Of a DNA stretch of 60,687 nucleotides, positions 11,034 through 20,720 are shown in pieces. Where the stretch lies: assembly GCA_946403625.1 (NCBI GenBank), contig CAMJAP010000006.1:1-60687 (forward strand), written 5' to 3'. The stretch comes from an uncultured Lachnospiraceae bacterium. Its GTDB lineage: Bacteria > Bacillota > Clostridia > Lachnospirales > Lachnospiraceae. Positions within the stretch are counted from its first letter, which is position 1, and every line of letters starts with the position of its first letter. The position numbers and the translations under genes are program-made. The notes under the pieces are model-generated. The model was not told where the DNA came from. It made no database searches and worked only from the letters and a program-made list of their open reading frames with translations.

Positions 11034-11717
11034 ATGGAGATCACACCGATCGCATATATCCATACAGGGTTTACGGAAAAATTCGGCATACCGCGGCAGA
11101 GCGGCCTGGTGCCGGAAGCCCTTGGCGTGATCGAATTTGTACCGGAATACCGCCATCCCGATGCCCTGCGGGGAATCGAAGAATACTCGCATCTGTGGCT
11201 GATCTGGGATTTTTCAAAGAATCATCGGAACGGCTGGTCCGCGACGGTGACACCGCCCCGTCTGGGCGGGAAGGAGCGCCGTGGCGTATTTGCCACCCGT
11301 TCTTCGTTTCGTCCCAATCCTCTGGGACTTTCCTGTGTAAAACTGGAAAAAGTTGAAGTGACCGAAGATTGCGGTACCGTATTGCATGTGTCCGGCGTGG
11401 ACCTGCTGGACGGGACGCCGATCTATGATATCAAACCGTATCTGCCCTATGCGGATGCTGTGGCAAATGCCAGAGGCAGTTTCGGCGAGCAGTATTCGGA
11501 TCGGAAACTGACGGTAGAGTTTCCGGCGGAACTGGAAGAGCAGCTGCCGGAAGAACTGCGCGGTGCGGTGCGGGATATCTTATCCTGCGATCCGAGAACG
11601 GCGTATATTCAAGACCCGGAGCGTATCTGGGGCGTTGCGTATGCCGGCTACAATATCCGTTTTACCGTGCAGGATATGGTATGCAGGGTAGTGGAAGTAC
11701 AGCATACGGATGGTTGA
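11034..11717 (+). CDS. trmO: tRNA (N6-threonylcarbamoyladenosine37-N6)-methyltransferase
   Basis: 227 aa of the TrmO (YaeB/TsaA, UPF0066) family, which methylates the t6A37 base of ACY-decoding tRNA-Thr using S-adenosylmethionine. The beta-barrel SAM fold is recognised by EYSHLWLIWDF, the TPPRLGGKERRGVFATRS block, RPNPLGLSCVKL and VSGVDLLDGTPIYDIKPYLPY, in family order. The C-terminal third (residues 150-227) is the usual variable extension. It starts the operon; the next gene begins within a few bases of its end. The ATG follows GGGGGAGCAGG. Confidence 0.93.
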   Translation: MEITPIAYIHTGFTEKFGIPRQSGLVPEALGVIEFVPEYRHPDALRGIEEYSHLWLIWDFSKNHRNGWSATVTPPRLGGKERRGVFATRSSFRPNPLGLSCVKLEKVEVTEDCGTVLHVSGVDLLDGTPIYDIKPYLPYADAVANARGSFGEQYSDRKLTVEFPAELEEQLPEELRGAVRDILSCDPRTAYIQDPERIWGVAYAGYNIRFTVQDMVCRVVEVQHTDG

Positions 11718-11739
11718 ACCATTACAGAAAGAGTGCATT

Positions 11740-12603
11740 ATGAGCAAGATCTATGACCGGAAAACAGGGAAGTGTACCGAGATCACGCAATACGGCGGGG
11801 GGATGATGCAGGAGGCTTATCACGGAAAGAGCAGCCGTTTTTTGCTGCCCGTGGTAACAAGCCGGATGTATACGCGGCTTTGGGGCTGGTGGCAATGCAC
11901 ACCGTTTAGCTGCAACAAGATCCCCGGTTTTGTAAAGCAGTATCATGTGAATATGGCGGATTACGAAACACAGGTATTTCGCAATTTTGATGAGTTTTTT
12001 GTGCGCAGGATCCGGGAAGATGCCAGACCGATGCCTTTTGATCCCTATCGCCTGATCGCGCCGGCCGACAGCAAACTGCTGGTATATCCGGTGCGGGAAG
12101 ATATGCGATTGAACATAAAGGGACTGGAGTATACGCTGGAGGAACTGACCGGAAGCAGGCGTTTTTCCAAAATGTTTGCCGGCGGGCAGTGCCTGGTATT
12201 TCGTCTGACGATGGATGATTATCATCACTATTGTTTTCCGGATGACGGCTGGCAGAAACTGCGGCGTACCGTTCCCGGGCGTTTGCATACGGTGAGTCCG
12301 TATTCGTCGGAGAAAAAAGTCTATCAGGAAAACTTCCGTGTGGTGAACCTGCTGGAAACGAAACATTTCGGAAAGATCCTGATGATCGAAGTGGGTGCCT
12401 TGTTTGCGGGACGCATCTGCAATCATCCGGTGCAGTGTTTCCGACGGGGCGAAGAGAAAGGGTATTTCCGGCTGGGCGGATCGTCGATCCTGATGCTGTT
12501 GCAGAAGGATGCGGTGCAGCTGGACGAGGATATCCTGGAATATACCGAAAAAGGCATTGAAGTGAAGCTGCGGTATCGTGAGGATATCGGTACTTCTGTA
12601 TAA
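11740..12603 (+). CDS. psd: Phosphatidylserine decarboxylase proenzyme
   Basis: 287 aa. It converts phosphatidylserine to phosphatidylethanolamine at the membrane face. Active-site elements are visible: FRLTMDDYHHYCFPDDG supplies the Asp/His pair, and LGGSS near residue 255 is the self-cleavage site where the Gly-Ser bond breaks to make the pyruvoyl group (GGSS in place of the more common LGST or GGST). Length fits the bacterial group without large extensions. I chose ATG 11740 (MSKIYDRKTG); ATG 11710, overlapping the trmO stop, would add ten residues and cannot be excluded. No pssA is adjacent. It appears cotranscribed with trmO. Confidence 0.9.
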   Translation: MSKIYDRKTGKCTEITQYGGGMMQEAYHGKSSRFLLPVVTSRMYTRLWGWWQCTPFSCNKIPGFVKQYHVNMADYETQVFRNFDEFFVRRIREDARPMPFDPYRLIAPADSKLLVYPVREDMRLNIKGLEYTLEELTGSRRFSKMFAGGQCLVFRLTMDDYHHYCFPDDGWQKLRRTVPGRLHTVSPYSSEKKVYQENFRVVNLLETKHFGKILMIEVGALFAGRICNHPVQCFRRGEEKGYFRLGGSSILMLLQKDAVQLDEDILEYTEKGIEVKLRYREDIGTSV

Positions 12604-12623
12604 GGTTTGGAGGGTGAGCGGTT

Positions 12624-15600
12624 ATGGCGGAACAGCAGATTACGATCAAAGCAGAGGCGATGGGCACCATCAATTTTTCCATGCAACAAAACTATGTGCC
12701 TCTGATCCGGAGCATACGGGTGGAAAATGTTTCCGACGAAGTGTTGCGGGAACTAAAACTGCGGATCCGTTTTGATCCGGCATTTGCGCAGGAATATACG
12801 GCGATCCTGGATGCCGTGGAGCCCGGCAGCAGCGTGGAAGTCAGCCCGGTAAAGATCCTGCTTTCCACGGAGTATCTGTTTTCTCTGACCGAAAAAGTAA
12901 TCGGTCATTATACCATCGAAGTCTATCGGGAAAAACTGATCGCGGCGATCGCATCGGAGAATGAGGAATCGGTCGTTCCGAAGTTTGAAACCGAAGAAGA
13001 GATCCTGGCTGCCGAATCCGGCGAGACCGAGCTGCTCTCCAAAGACCAGTGGAGCGGCCTGGGAATCATGCCGGAGATGGTGAGCGCTTTTGTAACACCC
13101 AATCATCCGCTGGTGGCAGAGACGCTGCGCAGCGCATCCGATTTTCTGCAAAAATGGGGTAAGGATCCGTCTTTTACGGCATATCAGACACAAAATACCA
13201 ATAATGTAAAATTACAGATGGCAGCGATCTATGCGGCAATCCAGGCGCAGCAGATCGACTATGTCGTGCATCCGGCAACCTTTGAAGCAGCCGGACAGCG
13301 CATCCGTCTGGTAGAAACGGTACTCACGCAGAAGCAGGGCAACTGCCTGGATCTGTCCGTATTGTACGCATCCTGTCTGGAGGCGGCCGGGTTAAACGGC
13401 TTGATCGTCTTTACGAAAGGACATGCCTTTGCAGGCTGCTGGCTGGAGGAAGAGAGTTTTGCGGACTGCGCGGTGGATGATGTTTCCGCCTTGGAGAAAC
13501 GAACCGCAGACGGTGCCGAAGAGATCCTTCTGGTGGAGATGACGGACGTGGTACGCGGTAAGACCATCCCGTTTGATACCGCGGTACAGCATACGAAAGC
13601 CCATCTGAGCAGGATGGACGAATTTGATTATGTGATCGATCTGAGCAGATGCCGCAACAGCAATCTGCGTCCGATCCCGACCCGTCTGGAGGATGCACAG
13701 AAGGATGTGTTTGATCTGCAGTCGGCGGAGGGTTATGTGGCAGCACCCAGTGCCCTGAATCAGTCCTTAAAAGGGCGTGTGACCGAGGGCAAGGTAGAGA
13801 TCGGCCGAAAAGAACTGTGGGAGCGCAAACTTTTGGATTTCAGTTTGCGAAACGCATTGCTCAATTTCCGCGTGACCAAAAATGCGGTGCAGCTGCTGGT
13901 TACGGATCCCGGTGTTTTGGAAGACGAGATCGCCGACGGAAAAGATTTTACGCTGTTGGAACTGCCGCCGGAACTTAAACAGGATCTGCGGGATGAGAAG
14001 ATGTATTCCGTGGAAAACGACCGCGCACTGGTGGAAGGGATCGCAGCGAAGGAATTTAAACAAAAACGCATTCGTACACTGCTTTCCGAGACGGAATTGC
14101 AGGGCAGCTTAAAGAGCCTGCAGCGCGCGGCAAAGGTGAGTCTGGAAGAAAACGGAGCCAATACACTCTTTATCGCCACAGGATTTTTGCGCTGGTATGA
14201 GACGGATCTGTCGGAAAAACCGCGCTATGCTCCGCTGGTACTGATCCCGGTGGAACTGGTGCGCAGCATCAAAAACAGCGGTTATATTGTACGCAGCCGC
14301 AATGAGGAAACGCAGATCAATGTGACGCTGCTGGAATATCTGCGGCAGGATCACGGGATCGAGATCGGCGGTCTGGATCCGCTGCCGGAAGATGAACATG
14401 GCATCGATCTGCCGCTGGTGTTCCAGACGATCCGGCAGGCGGTCATGGATAAGAAACGCTGGAATGTTGAAAATTTCTGCTTCCTGGGATTGTTCTCCTT
14501 CGGGCAGTTTGTAATGTGGAACGATCTGCGCAATCGCACCGAAGATCTGAAGACCAGCAAGGTGGTACAGAGCCTGCTGGAAGGACATATGACTTGGGAA
14601 GCCGAAGATCTGGGGATCGATGCGGGCAACATCGATGAAGAGTTTGCACCTTCCGATCTGGCGGTACCGCTGAGTGCGGATTCCTCGCAGATGGTGGCGA
14701 TCGCAACCGCAGCCAAGGGGCAGAGTTTCGTATTGCACGGACCGCCCGGAACCGGCAAATCGCAGACGATCACCAATATGATCGCCAATGCTTTGTATCA
14801 GGGCAAATCCGTTTTGTTTGTGGCCGAGAAGATGGCGGCGCTTTCCGTGGTACAGCGCAGGCTGGCGGCGATCGGTCTGGATCCGTTCTGTCTGGAACTG
14901 CATTCCAACAAGGCGAACAAGACGGCGGTACTCAAACAACTGGAAAAAACGCTGGAGGTCGGACACATCAAAGAACCCGAAGAATACGCGCATGCGGCAG
15001 AGCAGCTGCATTCGCTTCGCTGGGAGTTAAACCATGTGGTTGCGGCGATCCACGAAAAGAAAAACTTCGGCGGTTCGTTATACGATGCCGTCGCGATCTA
15101 TGAGCATTACAAGGCACTGAAAGATAAAGTTGACCTGTCCGAAAGTGAAGATATGCCGTTTACGGTGGAGAGTGTCTCTGCGGAACTGCTGAACGAATGG
15201 CAGGAACTGCTGGGAGAATATGCAACGGCATCTTCGGTGGTGGGCGATCTGAAAGCGCATCCGATGAAAGGGATCTGCTCTACGGAGTATTCCATGGAAC
15301 TGCGGGACCGCGCGCAGAAAGTATGGCGTGATACCGCAGGCGAATGCGAAAAAGCCCTGCAGGATGCGGACAAACTGCGGGAGCTGGTCGGTACGGATAT
15401 GACCGGCAGCCGGGACGGCATCGTGATGCTCCACAATATGGGACTGCTGATGCAGGACAAGACACCGCTTCTGGCGGCACTGGTATCTTCATCCAACTAC
15501 GATACGGCCATGGCACAGGCCAGAGAACTGGTACAGAAGGGCTATCGGTATGTGCCGGAGTCGGTGCGTATCGGACAGAAATTCCGGCCGCAGTTCTTTA

Positions 15601-18578
15601 CGGATTACAATGCCGGGGATGCGCTGGTGCGTTTGCAGGCGGCACAGAACAAGTGGTTTCTGCCCAGACTGACCGGTACCTCCGCGATCGTAAAAGAAGT
15701 GAAAGCCTATGCGCTGCAGCCGGAGACGATCACAAAGGAAAACATCAAAGAGATCCTGGAAGAAAAGTGGGCGGTGGAAACGCTGGTCGCCGAGATCAAG
15801 GATATCCCGCAGACCACCGCGGATCTGCTGGGCGGTCTGTATCGCGGGGAAAAGACAGATTTCCGGGCGCTGGAACTGGCGTTGAACAAAGCGGAAGCCG
15901 GCAGGAAGATGCGTGCAGCTCTGCCGCAAAAGGAATGGGAAGCCTATGCCGCAAAATGTAACGGTCCGGTGGATCCCGTGGAACTGCCGCGCCGCGTGGA
16001 AGCGATCGAGCAATTCCTGGAAAAAGAAGCGGAGGTTCGACAGGCGCATACCATTGATTTTTCGGATATCGAAATGGCGCCGGATTTTCTGCAGCAGGCA
16101 AAACAGCGTTACCAAAGCTATGCGGATCACATCGGACAGTTGCGTGACTGGACCGGCTACCAGCGGGTGAAACAGGCGCTCGACAGTATGGGACTGCGCT
16201 GCGTGACAAAGGCGGTGGAAGACGGCCGGGTATCCGCAGCGGATGCAAAGGGCGCATTCCTCTGCAGCCTGCATTATCGTTTCGCATCGGAACTGATCTC
16301 GTCGGATTCCAGACTGAGTGAATTCCGCGGCGCGCAGTTTGAAGGAATGATCGGGCGGTACAAGGAAAAGATGGAAGAATTCCGCGCACTGACCGTACAG
16401 GAACTGGTAGCGAAACTTTCCGCCAATGTACCGGTGGGCAGCGGCGAAGCAGCGGCATCTTCCGAACTGGGGATCCTGAAGAAAGCGATCAAATCCAACG
16501 GTCGTATGATGTCCATCCGCAAACTGTTTGACCAGATCCCGGCACTGCTGCGCAAGCTGTGTCCGTGTATGCTGATGAGCCCTATTTCCGTGGCGCAGTA
16601 TATCGATCCGAAGTTTCCGAAGTTTGATCTGGTGGTCTTTGACGAGGCCAGCCAGTTGCCCACCAGCGAAGCGGTAGGAACCATTGCCAGAGGTGAAAAT
16701 GTCATCGTTGTGGGCGATCCGAAACAGCTGCCGCCGACCAGTTTCTTCAAGTCCGGTCGTGTGGATGAAGAACACGCGGAGCAGGAAGATCTGGAGAGTC
16801 TTTTGGATGATTGTCTCGCGATCACACTGCCGCAGGAATATCTGAAGTGGCATTATCGTTCCAGACACGAGAGCCTGATCGCATACAGCAATATGCAGTA
16901 TTACGATAACAAACTCTACACCTTCCCGTCGCCCAATGATCTGGTATCGCAGGTAAAACTGGTGCAGCTGGACGGCGTGTACGATATGGGCAAGACCAAG
17001 CAGAACCGTGCCGAAGCGGAAGCCGTAGTGGCGGAGATCGTACGGCGTTTGTCCGATCCGGTACTGCGGAAAGACTCCATCGGTGTGGTTACCTTCAGTG
17101 TGGTACAGCAGCATCTGATCGAAGATCTTTTAACGGAAGCCTTTGTGCAGCATCCGAAACTGGAGGAGTGGGACCGGCAGTCGGCAGAACCGGTATTTAT
17201 CAAGAACCTGGAGAATGTACAGGGGGATGAGCGGGATGTGATCCTGTTCTCCATCTGCTACGGACCGGACAAGAACGGTAAGGTGTCGATGAACTTCGGT
17301 CCTCTGAACCGTGATGGCGGCTGGCGTCGTCTGAATGTAGCGATCTCCCGTGCAAGGAAAGAGATGATCGTTTATTCCGTACTGCGTCCGGAACAGATCG
17401 ATGTGAACCGTACCAGAGCGGAAGGCGTGGCCGGACTGAAAGGCTTTTTGGAATTTGCAAAGCATGGCCAGGGCATGATCGCTGCAAAGAGCGGAACGCA
17501 GACGGTACACGAAGACGCGGTGGTACACGAGATCGCGCAGGCAATATCCGGTCTTGGATACGAAGTAAAGACCAATGTCGGATGCTCGAAATACCGGCTG
17601 GATATGGCTGTCGTGGATCCCAAAGATACGGAAAACTTCCTGTTAGGCATATTGCTGGATGGTGTAAATATGAGCGGTGAGCAGACGGCGGCAGACCGAT
17701 TTGCGGTGCAGCCTTCGGTACTGGCGGGACTGGGCTGGCGTACGATGCGGATCTGGACCATTGAATGGCTGGACGATGCGCAGAGAGTGCTGCAGGAGAT
17801 CGGCCGAAAGATCGAAGAAGCAAAACAGCAGAAGGAAGAAGAAAAACGACTGGCCGAGCAAAGAGCAAAGGAAGCGGAAACGCAGGCGGCAGAGGAGACA
17901 TCCGAAAGTGCGGAAGCGACAGAAGCGGAAACTTCGGAAGAGGAGAACTCTGCGGAAACGATCAAACTGGGCAATTATACCTTTGAGCGGATGGAGCCTG
18001 CGGAAACCAAAGGCCGGCAGCAGGCGTATGTGAGCGCGGCGCAGGAAACGGCAGGTACGGCGGAAGGCTATGCGGATCACAATCAACTGCAAAAGGTACG
18101 CAAAACCGTTGTGCGTTATCTGATCGCCGAAGCACCGATCAGCCGCAAGTTATTAATGAAAAAGACCTTTGCGGACTGGGGCGTGAGCCGGACCACAAGC
18201 CGTACGGAAGACATCTTTGATCAGGCGGTACAGGGGATTTCCTGCGGACGCACCAAGGAGCGGGAAGCCACCTTCTACTGGAGAGCGGATCAGGATCCGG
18301 AAGCTTACGACAGCTATCGCGGAGCGGATCAAAACGGCGTATTCCGCGGCATCGAGGATGTACCTTCGCAGGAGATCCGCGCGGCACTGAAGGATATTTT
18401 GGAGATGCAGGTGAGTTTAAGCCGCGAAGATCTGATGAAGGCGGCGGCCAAGAGTTTCGGCTGTCCGCGTATGGGATCGACCATCGAGAGTGTGGTCGGT
18501 TATGCGCTGGATGACGGCATTGAACGGGGCATCTTTCAAGAAGCCGAAGGCGGAAAGATCGTACCGGGAAACCAATAA
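12624..18578 (+). CDS. Giant DUF4011-type SF1 helicase/nuclease with DUF3320 tail
   Basis: 1984 aa. Modules in order: a beta-sandwich (1-110); a transglutaminase-like segment (about 225-270, GNCLDLSVLYASC and a downstream His in KGHAFAGCW); a DUF4011-like block beginning ERKLLDFSLRNALLNFR (about 395); an SF1 helicase split by a long helical insert, with Walker A GPPGTGKSQTITNM near 706, Walker B FDEASQLP near 1337, GDPKQLPPTSFF, NVQGDERDVI and NVAISRARKEM near 1570; a restriction-endonuclease-like segment (about 1630-1700: YRLDMAVVDP, ILLDG, GLGWRTMRIW); an acidic low-complexity linker (1720-1790); and a DUF3320-like C-terminus. From memory, DUF4011-helicase-endonuclease proteins are proposed single-gene phage-defence factors (Hhe). 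Housekeeping-like flanks do not prove that role here. RBS GGAGGGTGAGCGGTT. Confidence 0.85.
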   Translation: MAEQQITIKAEAMGTINFSMQQNYVPLIRSIRVENVSDEVLRELKLRIRFDPAFAQEYTAILDAVEPGSSVEVSPVKILLSTEYLFSLTEKVIGHYTIEVYREKLIAAIASENEESVVPKFETEEEILAAESGETELLSKDQWSGLGIMPEMVSAFVTPNHPLVAETLRSASDFLQKWGKDPSFTAYQTQNTNNVKLQMAAIYAAIQAQQIDYVVHPATFEAAGQRIRLVETVLTQKQGNCLDLSVLYASCLEAAGLNGLIVFTKGHAFAGCWLEEESFADCAVDDVSALEKRTADGAEEILLVEMTDVVRGKTIPFDTAVQHTKAHLSRMDEFDYVIDLSRCRNSNLRPIPTRLEDAQKDVFDLQSAEGYVAAPSALNQSLKGRVTEGKVEIGRKELWERKLLDFSLRNALLNFRVTKNAVQLLVTDPGVLEDEIADGKDFTLLELPPELKQDLRDEKMYSVENDRALVEGIAAKEFKQKRIRTLLSETELQGSLKSLQRAAKVSLEENGANTLFIATGFLRWYETDLSEKPRYAPLVLIPVELVRSIKNSGYIVRSRNEETQINVTLLEYLRQDHGIEIGGLDPLPEDEHGIDLPLVFQTIRQAVMDKKRWNVENFCFLGLFSFGQFVMWNDLRNRTEDLKTSKVVQSLLEGHMTWEAEDLGIDAGNIDEEFAPSDLAVPLSADSSQMVAIATAAKGQSFVLHGPPGTGKSQTITNMIANALYQGKSVLFVAEKMAALSVVQRRLAAIGLDPFCLELHSNKANKTAVLKQLEKTLEVGHIKEPEEYAHAAEQLHSLRWELNHVVAAIHEKKNFGGSLYDAVAIYEHYKALKDKVDLSESEDMPFTVESVSAELLNEWQELLGEYATASSVVGDLKAHPMKGICSTEYSMELRDRAQKVWRDTAGECEKALQDADKLRELVGTDMTGSRDGIVMLHNMGLLMQDKTPLLAALVSSSNYDTAMAQARELVQKGYRYVPESVRIGQKFRPQFFTDYNAGDALVRLQAAQNKWFLPRLTGTSAIVKEVKAYALQPETITKENIKEILEEKWAVETLVAEIKDIPQTTADLLGGLYRGEKTDFRALELALNKAEAGRKMRAALPQKEWEAYAAKCNGPVDPVELPRRVEAIEQFLEKEAEVRQAHTIDFSDIEMAPDFLQQAKQRYQSYADHIGQLRDWTGYQRVKQALDSMGLRCVTKAVEDGRVSAADAKGAFLCSLHYRFASELISSDSRLSEFRGAQFEGMIGRYKEKMEEFRALTVQELVAKLSANVPVGSGEAAASSELGILKKAIKSNGRMMSIRKLFDQIPALLRKLCPCMLMSPISVAQYIDPKFPKFDLVVFDEASQLPTSEAVGTIARGENVIVVGDPKQLPPTSFFKSGRVDEEHAEQEDLESLLDDCLAITLPQEYLKWHYRSRHESLIAYSNMQYYDNKLYTFPSPNDLVSQVKLVQLDGVYDMGKTKQNRAEAEAVVAEIVRRLSDPVLRKDSIGVVTFSVVQQHLIEDLLTEAFVQHPKLEEWDRQSAEPVFIKNLENVQGDERDVILFSICYGPDKNGKVSMNFGPLNRDGGWRRLNVAISRARKEMIVYSVLRPEQIDVNRTRAEGVAGLKGFLEFAKHGQGMIAAKSGTQTVHEDAVVHEIAQAISGLGYEVKTNVGCSKYRLDMAVVDPKDTENFLLGILLDGVNMSGEQTAADRFAVQPSVLAGLGWRTMRIWTIEWLDDAQRVLQEIGRKIEEAKQQKEEEKRLAEQRAKEAETQAAEETSESAEATEAETSEEENSAETIKLGNYTFERMEPAETKGRQQAYVSAAQETAGTAEGYADHNQLQKVRKTVVRYLIAEAPISRKLLMKKTFADWGVSRTTSRTEDIFDQAVQGISCGRTKEREATFYWRADQDPEAYDSYRGADQNGVFRGIEDVPSQEIRAALKDILEMQVSLSREDLMKAAAKSFGCPRMGSTIESVVGYALDDGIERGIFQEAEGGKIVPGNQ

Positions 18579-18604
18579 CAAATATCAAACAGGAGGGCAG
18601 GAAG

Positions 18605-19102
18605 ATGGAGTACACAATCACTTGGAACAGTTTGCCGAAGAATCTGGATGAGATGAAAGCTTTGCCGGAAGCGGATCTCAAGAGTCCGGAAGGAACGGCG
18701 GCGCTCACGATCGCAGCACTCTGCGTCTATCCGGACAATGCGGAAGAATCTTATCGGATGCTGGATTTTCTGCGCGGACCGCGTCCTTTATCCAATATGG
18801 ATAAGCAGTTTATCCGCGACCGTTTTATGGATGGCAAGACCTATCTGGCGCGTTCGTATTTTGCAGGGGCTACGCCGAAGAACAATTACACACCGGATAC
18901 GCCGTATGTCCTGAACTTTAAAGACAGTGCAGCGCAGATCGCCGAAGAGGGATACAAGATCCTGATGGTTCGAAGCGGCGGTGCGGATTCCGAACGCTCG
19001 ATCACGCTGCGCACCAAGCCTTCTACCGGTGAGTGGTTCCTGTGGGAACAGATGTTGCTGGCGGGCATCCGCATTCCGGAGAGCCAGGATCCCTGGGCTT
19101 GA
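18605..19102 (+). CDS. Small cytoplasmic protein, probably DUF6935 family
   Basis: 165 aa, no signal peptide or membrane segment. The pattern AALTIAALCVYPD, FLRGPRPLS, KQFIRDRFMDGKTYLARSYF and AGATPKNNYTPDTPY matches what I recall as DUF6935, a family of unknown function common in Lachnospiraceae. The conserved C-terminal part ends in LRTKPSTGEWFLWEQMLL. It begins 27 nt after the helicase/nuclease stop with its own AGGAGGGCAGGAAG site, so it is likely in the same transcript. Whether it works with the helicase is unknown. Confidence 0.7.
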   Translation: MEYTITWNSLPKNLDEMKALPEADLKSPEGTAALTIAALCVYPDNAEESYRMLDFLRGPRPLSNMDKQFIRDRFMDGKTYLARSYFAGATPKNNYTPDTPYVLNFKDSAAQIAEEGYKILMVRSGGADSERSITLRTKPSTGEWFLWEQMLLAGIRIPESQDPWA

Positions 19103-19153
19103 AAAAAGTGAATTTCACTATAATATTATTTACAGTTTCGTAACATATATTAC

Positions 19154-19182
19154 TTGACCTTATAACGCATTCATAATAAAAT
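19154..19182 (+). promoter_or_regulatory. Predicted rubrerythrin promoter
   Basis: TTGACC (-35), 17 nt, TAAAAT (-10), giving a leader of about 45 nt before ATG 19233. The strong site and CAGGAGGTG ribosome site fit a highly expressed gene. Confidence 0.6.
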
Positions 19183-19232
19183 GAAAGCGTATTCGAGAGG
19201 GGTACAAAATCATAATCCAGGAGGTGTTTCAA

Positions 19233-19772
19233 ATGAAGTTTGTATGTACAGTATGCGGCTATGTTCACGAAGGCGACAATCCGCCTGCAGAGTGCCCGGT
19301 TTGTCATGCACCGGCAGAAAAATTTAAGGAGCAGGCAGGAGAAAAGGTTTGGGCATCCGAGCATGTAGTAGGTGTGGCAAAGGGTGTTCCGGAAGATATT
19401 CTTGCAGATCTGCGTTCCAACTTTGAAGGTGAGTGCTCTGAGGTTGGTATGTATCTGGCAATGGCTCGCGTGGCTTATCGCGAGGGTTATCCGGAAGTTG
19501 GTATGTACTATGAGAAGGCTGCTTTTGAAGAGGCAGAGCATGCAGCAAAATTTGCAGAACTGCTTGGCGAAGTAGTTACCGATTCCACCAAGAAGAATCT
19601 GGAGATGCGTGTAGATGCAGAGAACGGTGCAACCGCAGGTAAGACCGATCTGGCAAAGCGTGCAAAGGCTCTGAACCTGGATGCGATCCATGATACCGTA
19701 CACGAGATGGCTCGTGATGAGGCAAGACATGGTAAGGCATTTGAAGGTCTGCTGAAGAGATACTTCGGATAA
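19233..19772 (+). CDS. rbr: Reverse rubrerythrin (NADH peroxidase family)
   Basis: 179 aa. The rubredoxin Fe(Cys)4 domain is at the N-terminus (CTVCGY at 5-10; CPVC at 22-25) and the di-iron ferritin-like four-helix domain follows ([44 protein letters not shown]). This order is the reverse of classical rubrerythrin and defines reverse rubrerythrins, which reduce H2O2 and O2 with electrons from NADH and rubredoxin reductases in anaerobes. The ATG at 19233 is correct: a GTG nine bases upstream lies inside the ribosome site. Monocistronic, with its own promoter and a terminator 30 nt downstream. Confidence 0.95.
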   Translation: MKFVCTVCGYVHEGDNPPAECPVCHAPAEKFKEQAGEKVWASEHVVGVAKGVPEDILADLRSNFEGECSEVGMYLAMARVAYREGYPEVGMYYEKAAFEEAEHAAKFAELLGEVVTDSTKKNLEMRVDAENGATAGKTDLAKRAKALNLDAIHDTVHEMARDEARHGKAFEGLLKRYFG

Positions 19773-19802
19773 GAACCGGACGAAATAACACAGAATGAAA
19801 AG

Positions 19803-19832
19803 AAGGCTGTCGCAAATGCGGCAGCCTTTTTA
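19803..19832 (+). terminator. Rubrerythrin terminator
   Basis: AAGGCTGTCGC / GCGGCAGCCTT forms an 11-bp stem with one G-T wobble, AAAT loop and a T-run. It also separates the convergent tetR gene. Confidence 0.85.
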
Positions 19833-19850
19833 AAATCGTTGGGATCTGTA

Positions 19851-20450
19851 TTATGCAGTCGGAAATGTTTTTTCGATAAAGAAGTCGATGTATTTCTCGG
19901 CTTTTTCGATGATCTCGTCACAATATTTCGGTTCGCGGTCACACAACTGGATCCAAAGGGTGACCGGTGCGCAATATTCCATCGCCAGCATTTCCGGATC
20001 ACATTTCGGAATGGTTCCGTTTTCCATCATATTGGAAAAGATGATGATGTACTGGTTCTTGATGTTGTTTAGTGTATAATCCGATGCCTGTGCCCGCATA
20101 AAGTCATTTCGGTACTGCTCGATCGTAAACAGCTTGCGGAATTTTCGTACCCGTTCATCAACAACGGTATACCGGAGCTGGCGCATACTGAAATCTTTCA
20201 GTTCTTCCTTGGTGCGAAGATTCACCAGGATCGCGGTGGTCATACGCATATTGCTCTTGTAACTCTCGGCTGCGGTTTCGTTTAATACATCAAAGATCTC
20301 TTTTTTGCCTTTGAAATATTTATATATATTCGGTGCCTGCATTCCGCAAGCTACGGCGATCTCATCGATGGATGTACCGTCGTATCCTTTTTCCGAAAAC
20401 AGATCTAACGCGGCTTCCATGATTTTGGTTCTTACTGATTCAACACTCAT
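19851..20450 (-). CDS. TetR/AcrR-family transcriptional regulator
   Basis: 199 aa. The N-terminal TetR helix-turn-helix is clear (AALDLFSEKGYDGTSIDEIA then VACGMQAPNIYKYFKGKKEIFD, residues about 13-57). The C-terminal ligand-binding domain (60-199) is family-typical but has no recognisable ligand signature. RBS AGGAGACATT precedes the ATG. It is divergent from the TPP-controlled thi operon but separated by a long leader, so a link to thiamin genes is not indicated. Its promoter overlaps an inverted repeat, which suggests autoregulation. Confidence 0.9.
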   Translation of the reverse strand: MSVESVRTKIMEAALDLFSEKGYDGTSIDEIAVACGMQAPNIYKYFKGKKEIFDVLNETAAESYKSNMRMTTAILVNLRTKEELKDFSMRQLRYTVVDERVRKFRKLFTIEQYRNDFMRAQASDYTLNNIKNQYIIIFSNMMENGTIPKCDPEMLAMEYCAPVTLWIQLCDREPKYCDEIIEKAEKYIDFFIEKTFPTA

Positions 20451-20488
20451 AATGTCTCCTGTCTTTGACGGATGTTATTATCCATTTC

Positions 20489-20527
20489 TAATAGTTATAT
20501 AGTATTATAATGCCTATTATATGTCAA
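20489..20527 (-). promoter_or_regulatory. tetR promoter with candidate self-operator
   Basis: On the minus strand TTGACA (20522-20527) and TACTAT (20499-20504) are 17 nt apart. TAATAG and CTATTA (20489-20494 and 20514-20519) form a dyad over the -10 and spacer, where a TetR-type repressor would act. Confidence 0.45.
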
Positions 20528-20613
20528 GAAAGAAGGGGAGGTTCTTGCATTTCGGACGAAAAAATCTGCTTGCATTTTCTGCGAAAAACAATTACAATAA
20601 GCCGAAAAGAAAA

Positions 20614-20700
20614 AGACGGGAGCTTGTAGTACAGGCTGAGAGGAAGGTGGGACCTTCGACCGATAACCTGATTTGGATAATGCCAACGTAGGGAAGTTTT
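20614..20700 (+). promoter_or_regulatory. TPP riboswitch (THI element)
   Basis: All conserved blocks of the thiamin pyrophosphate aptamer are present in order: GGGAGC, the CTGAGAGG pyrimidine-binding core, CCGATAACCTGATTTGGATAA (one base past 20 if counted, so read as CCGATAACC plus TGATTTGGATAA), TGCCAACGTAGGGAAG. It precedes thiW-thiM-thiE. An intrinsic terminator starts about 20 nt after it, so the likely mode is transcription termination when TPP is bound. Confidence 0.95.
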
Positions 20701-20720
20701 GTATACTTGCTATGCGTATG

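Noticed and set aside
15489-17114. 541-codon open frame antisense to the helicase/nuclease
   Set aside because: Shadow of a long biased gene: no ribosome site, His/Arg/Cys-rich nonsense composition.
19115-19140. PerR-box-like AT-rich dyad upstream of rubrerythrin
   Set aside because: About five mismatches to TTATAATnATTATAA; chance in AT-rich DNA.
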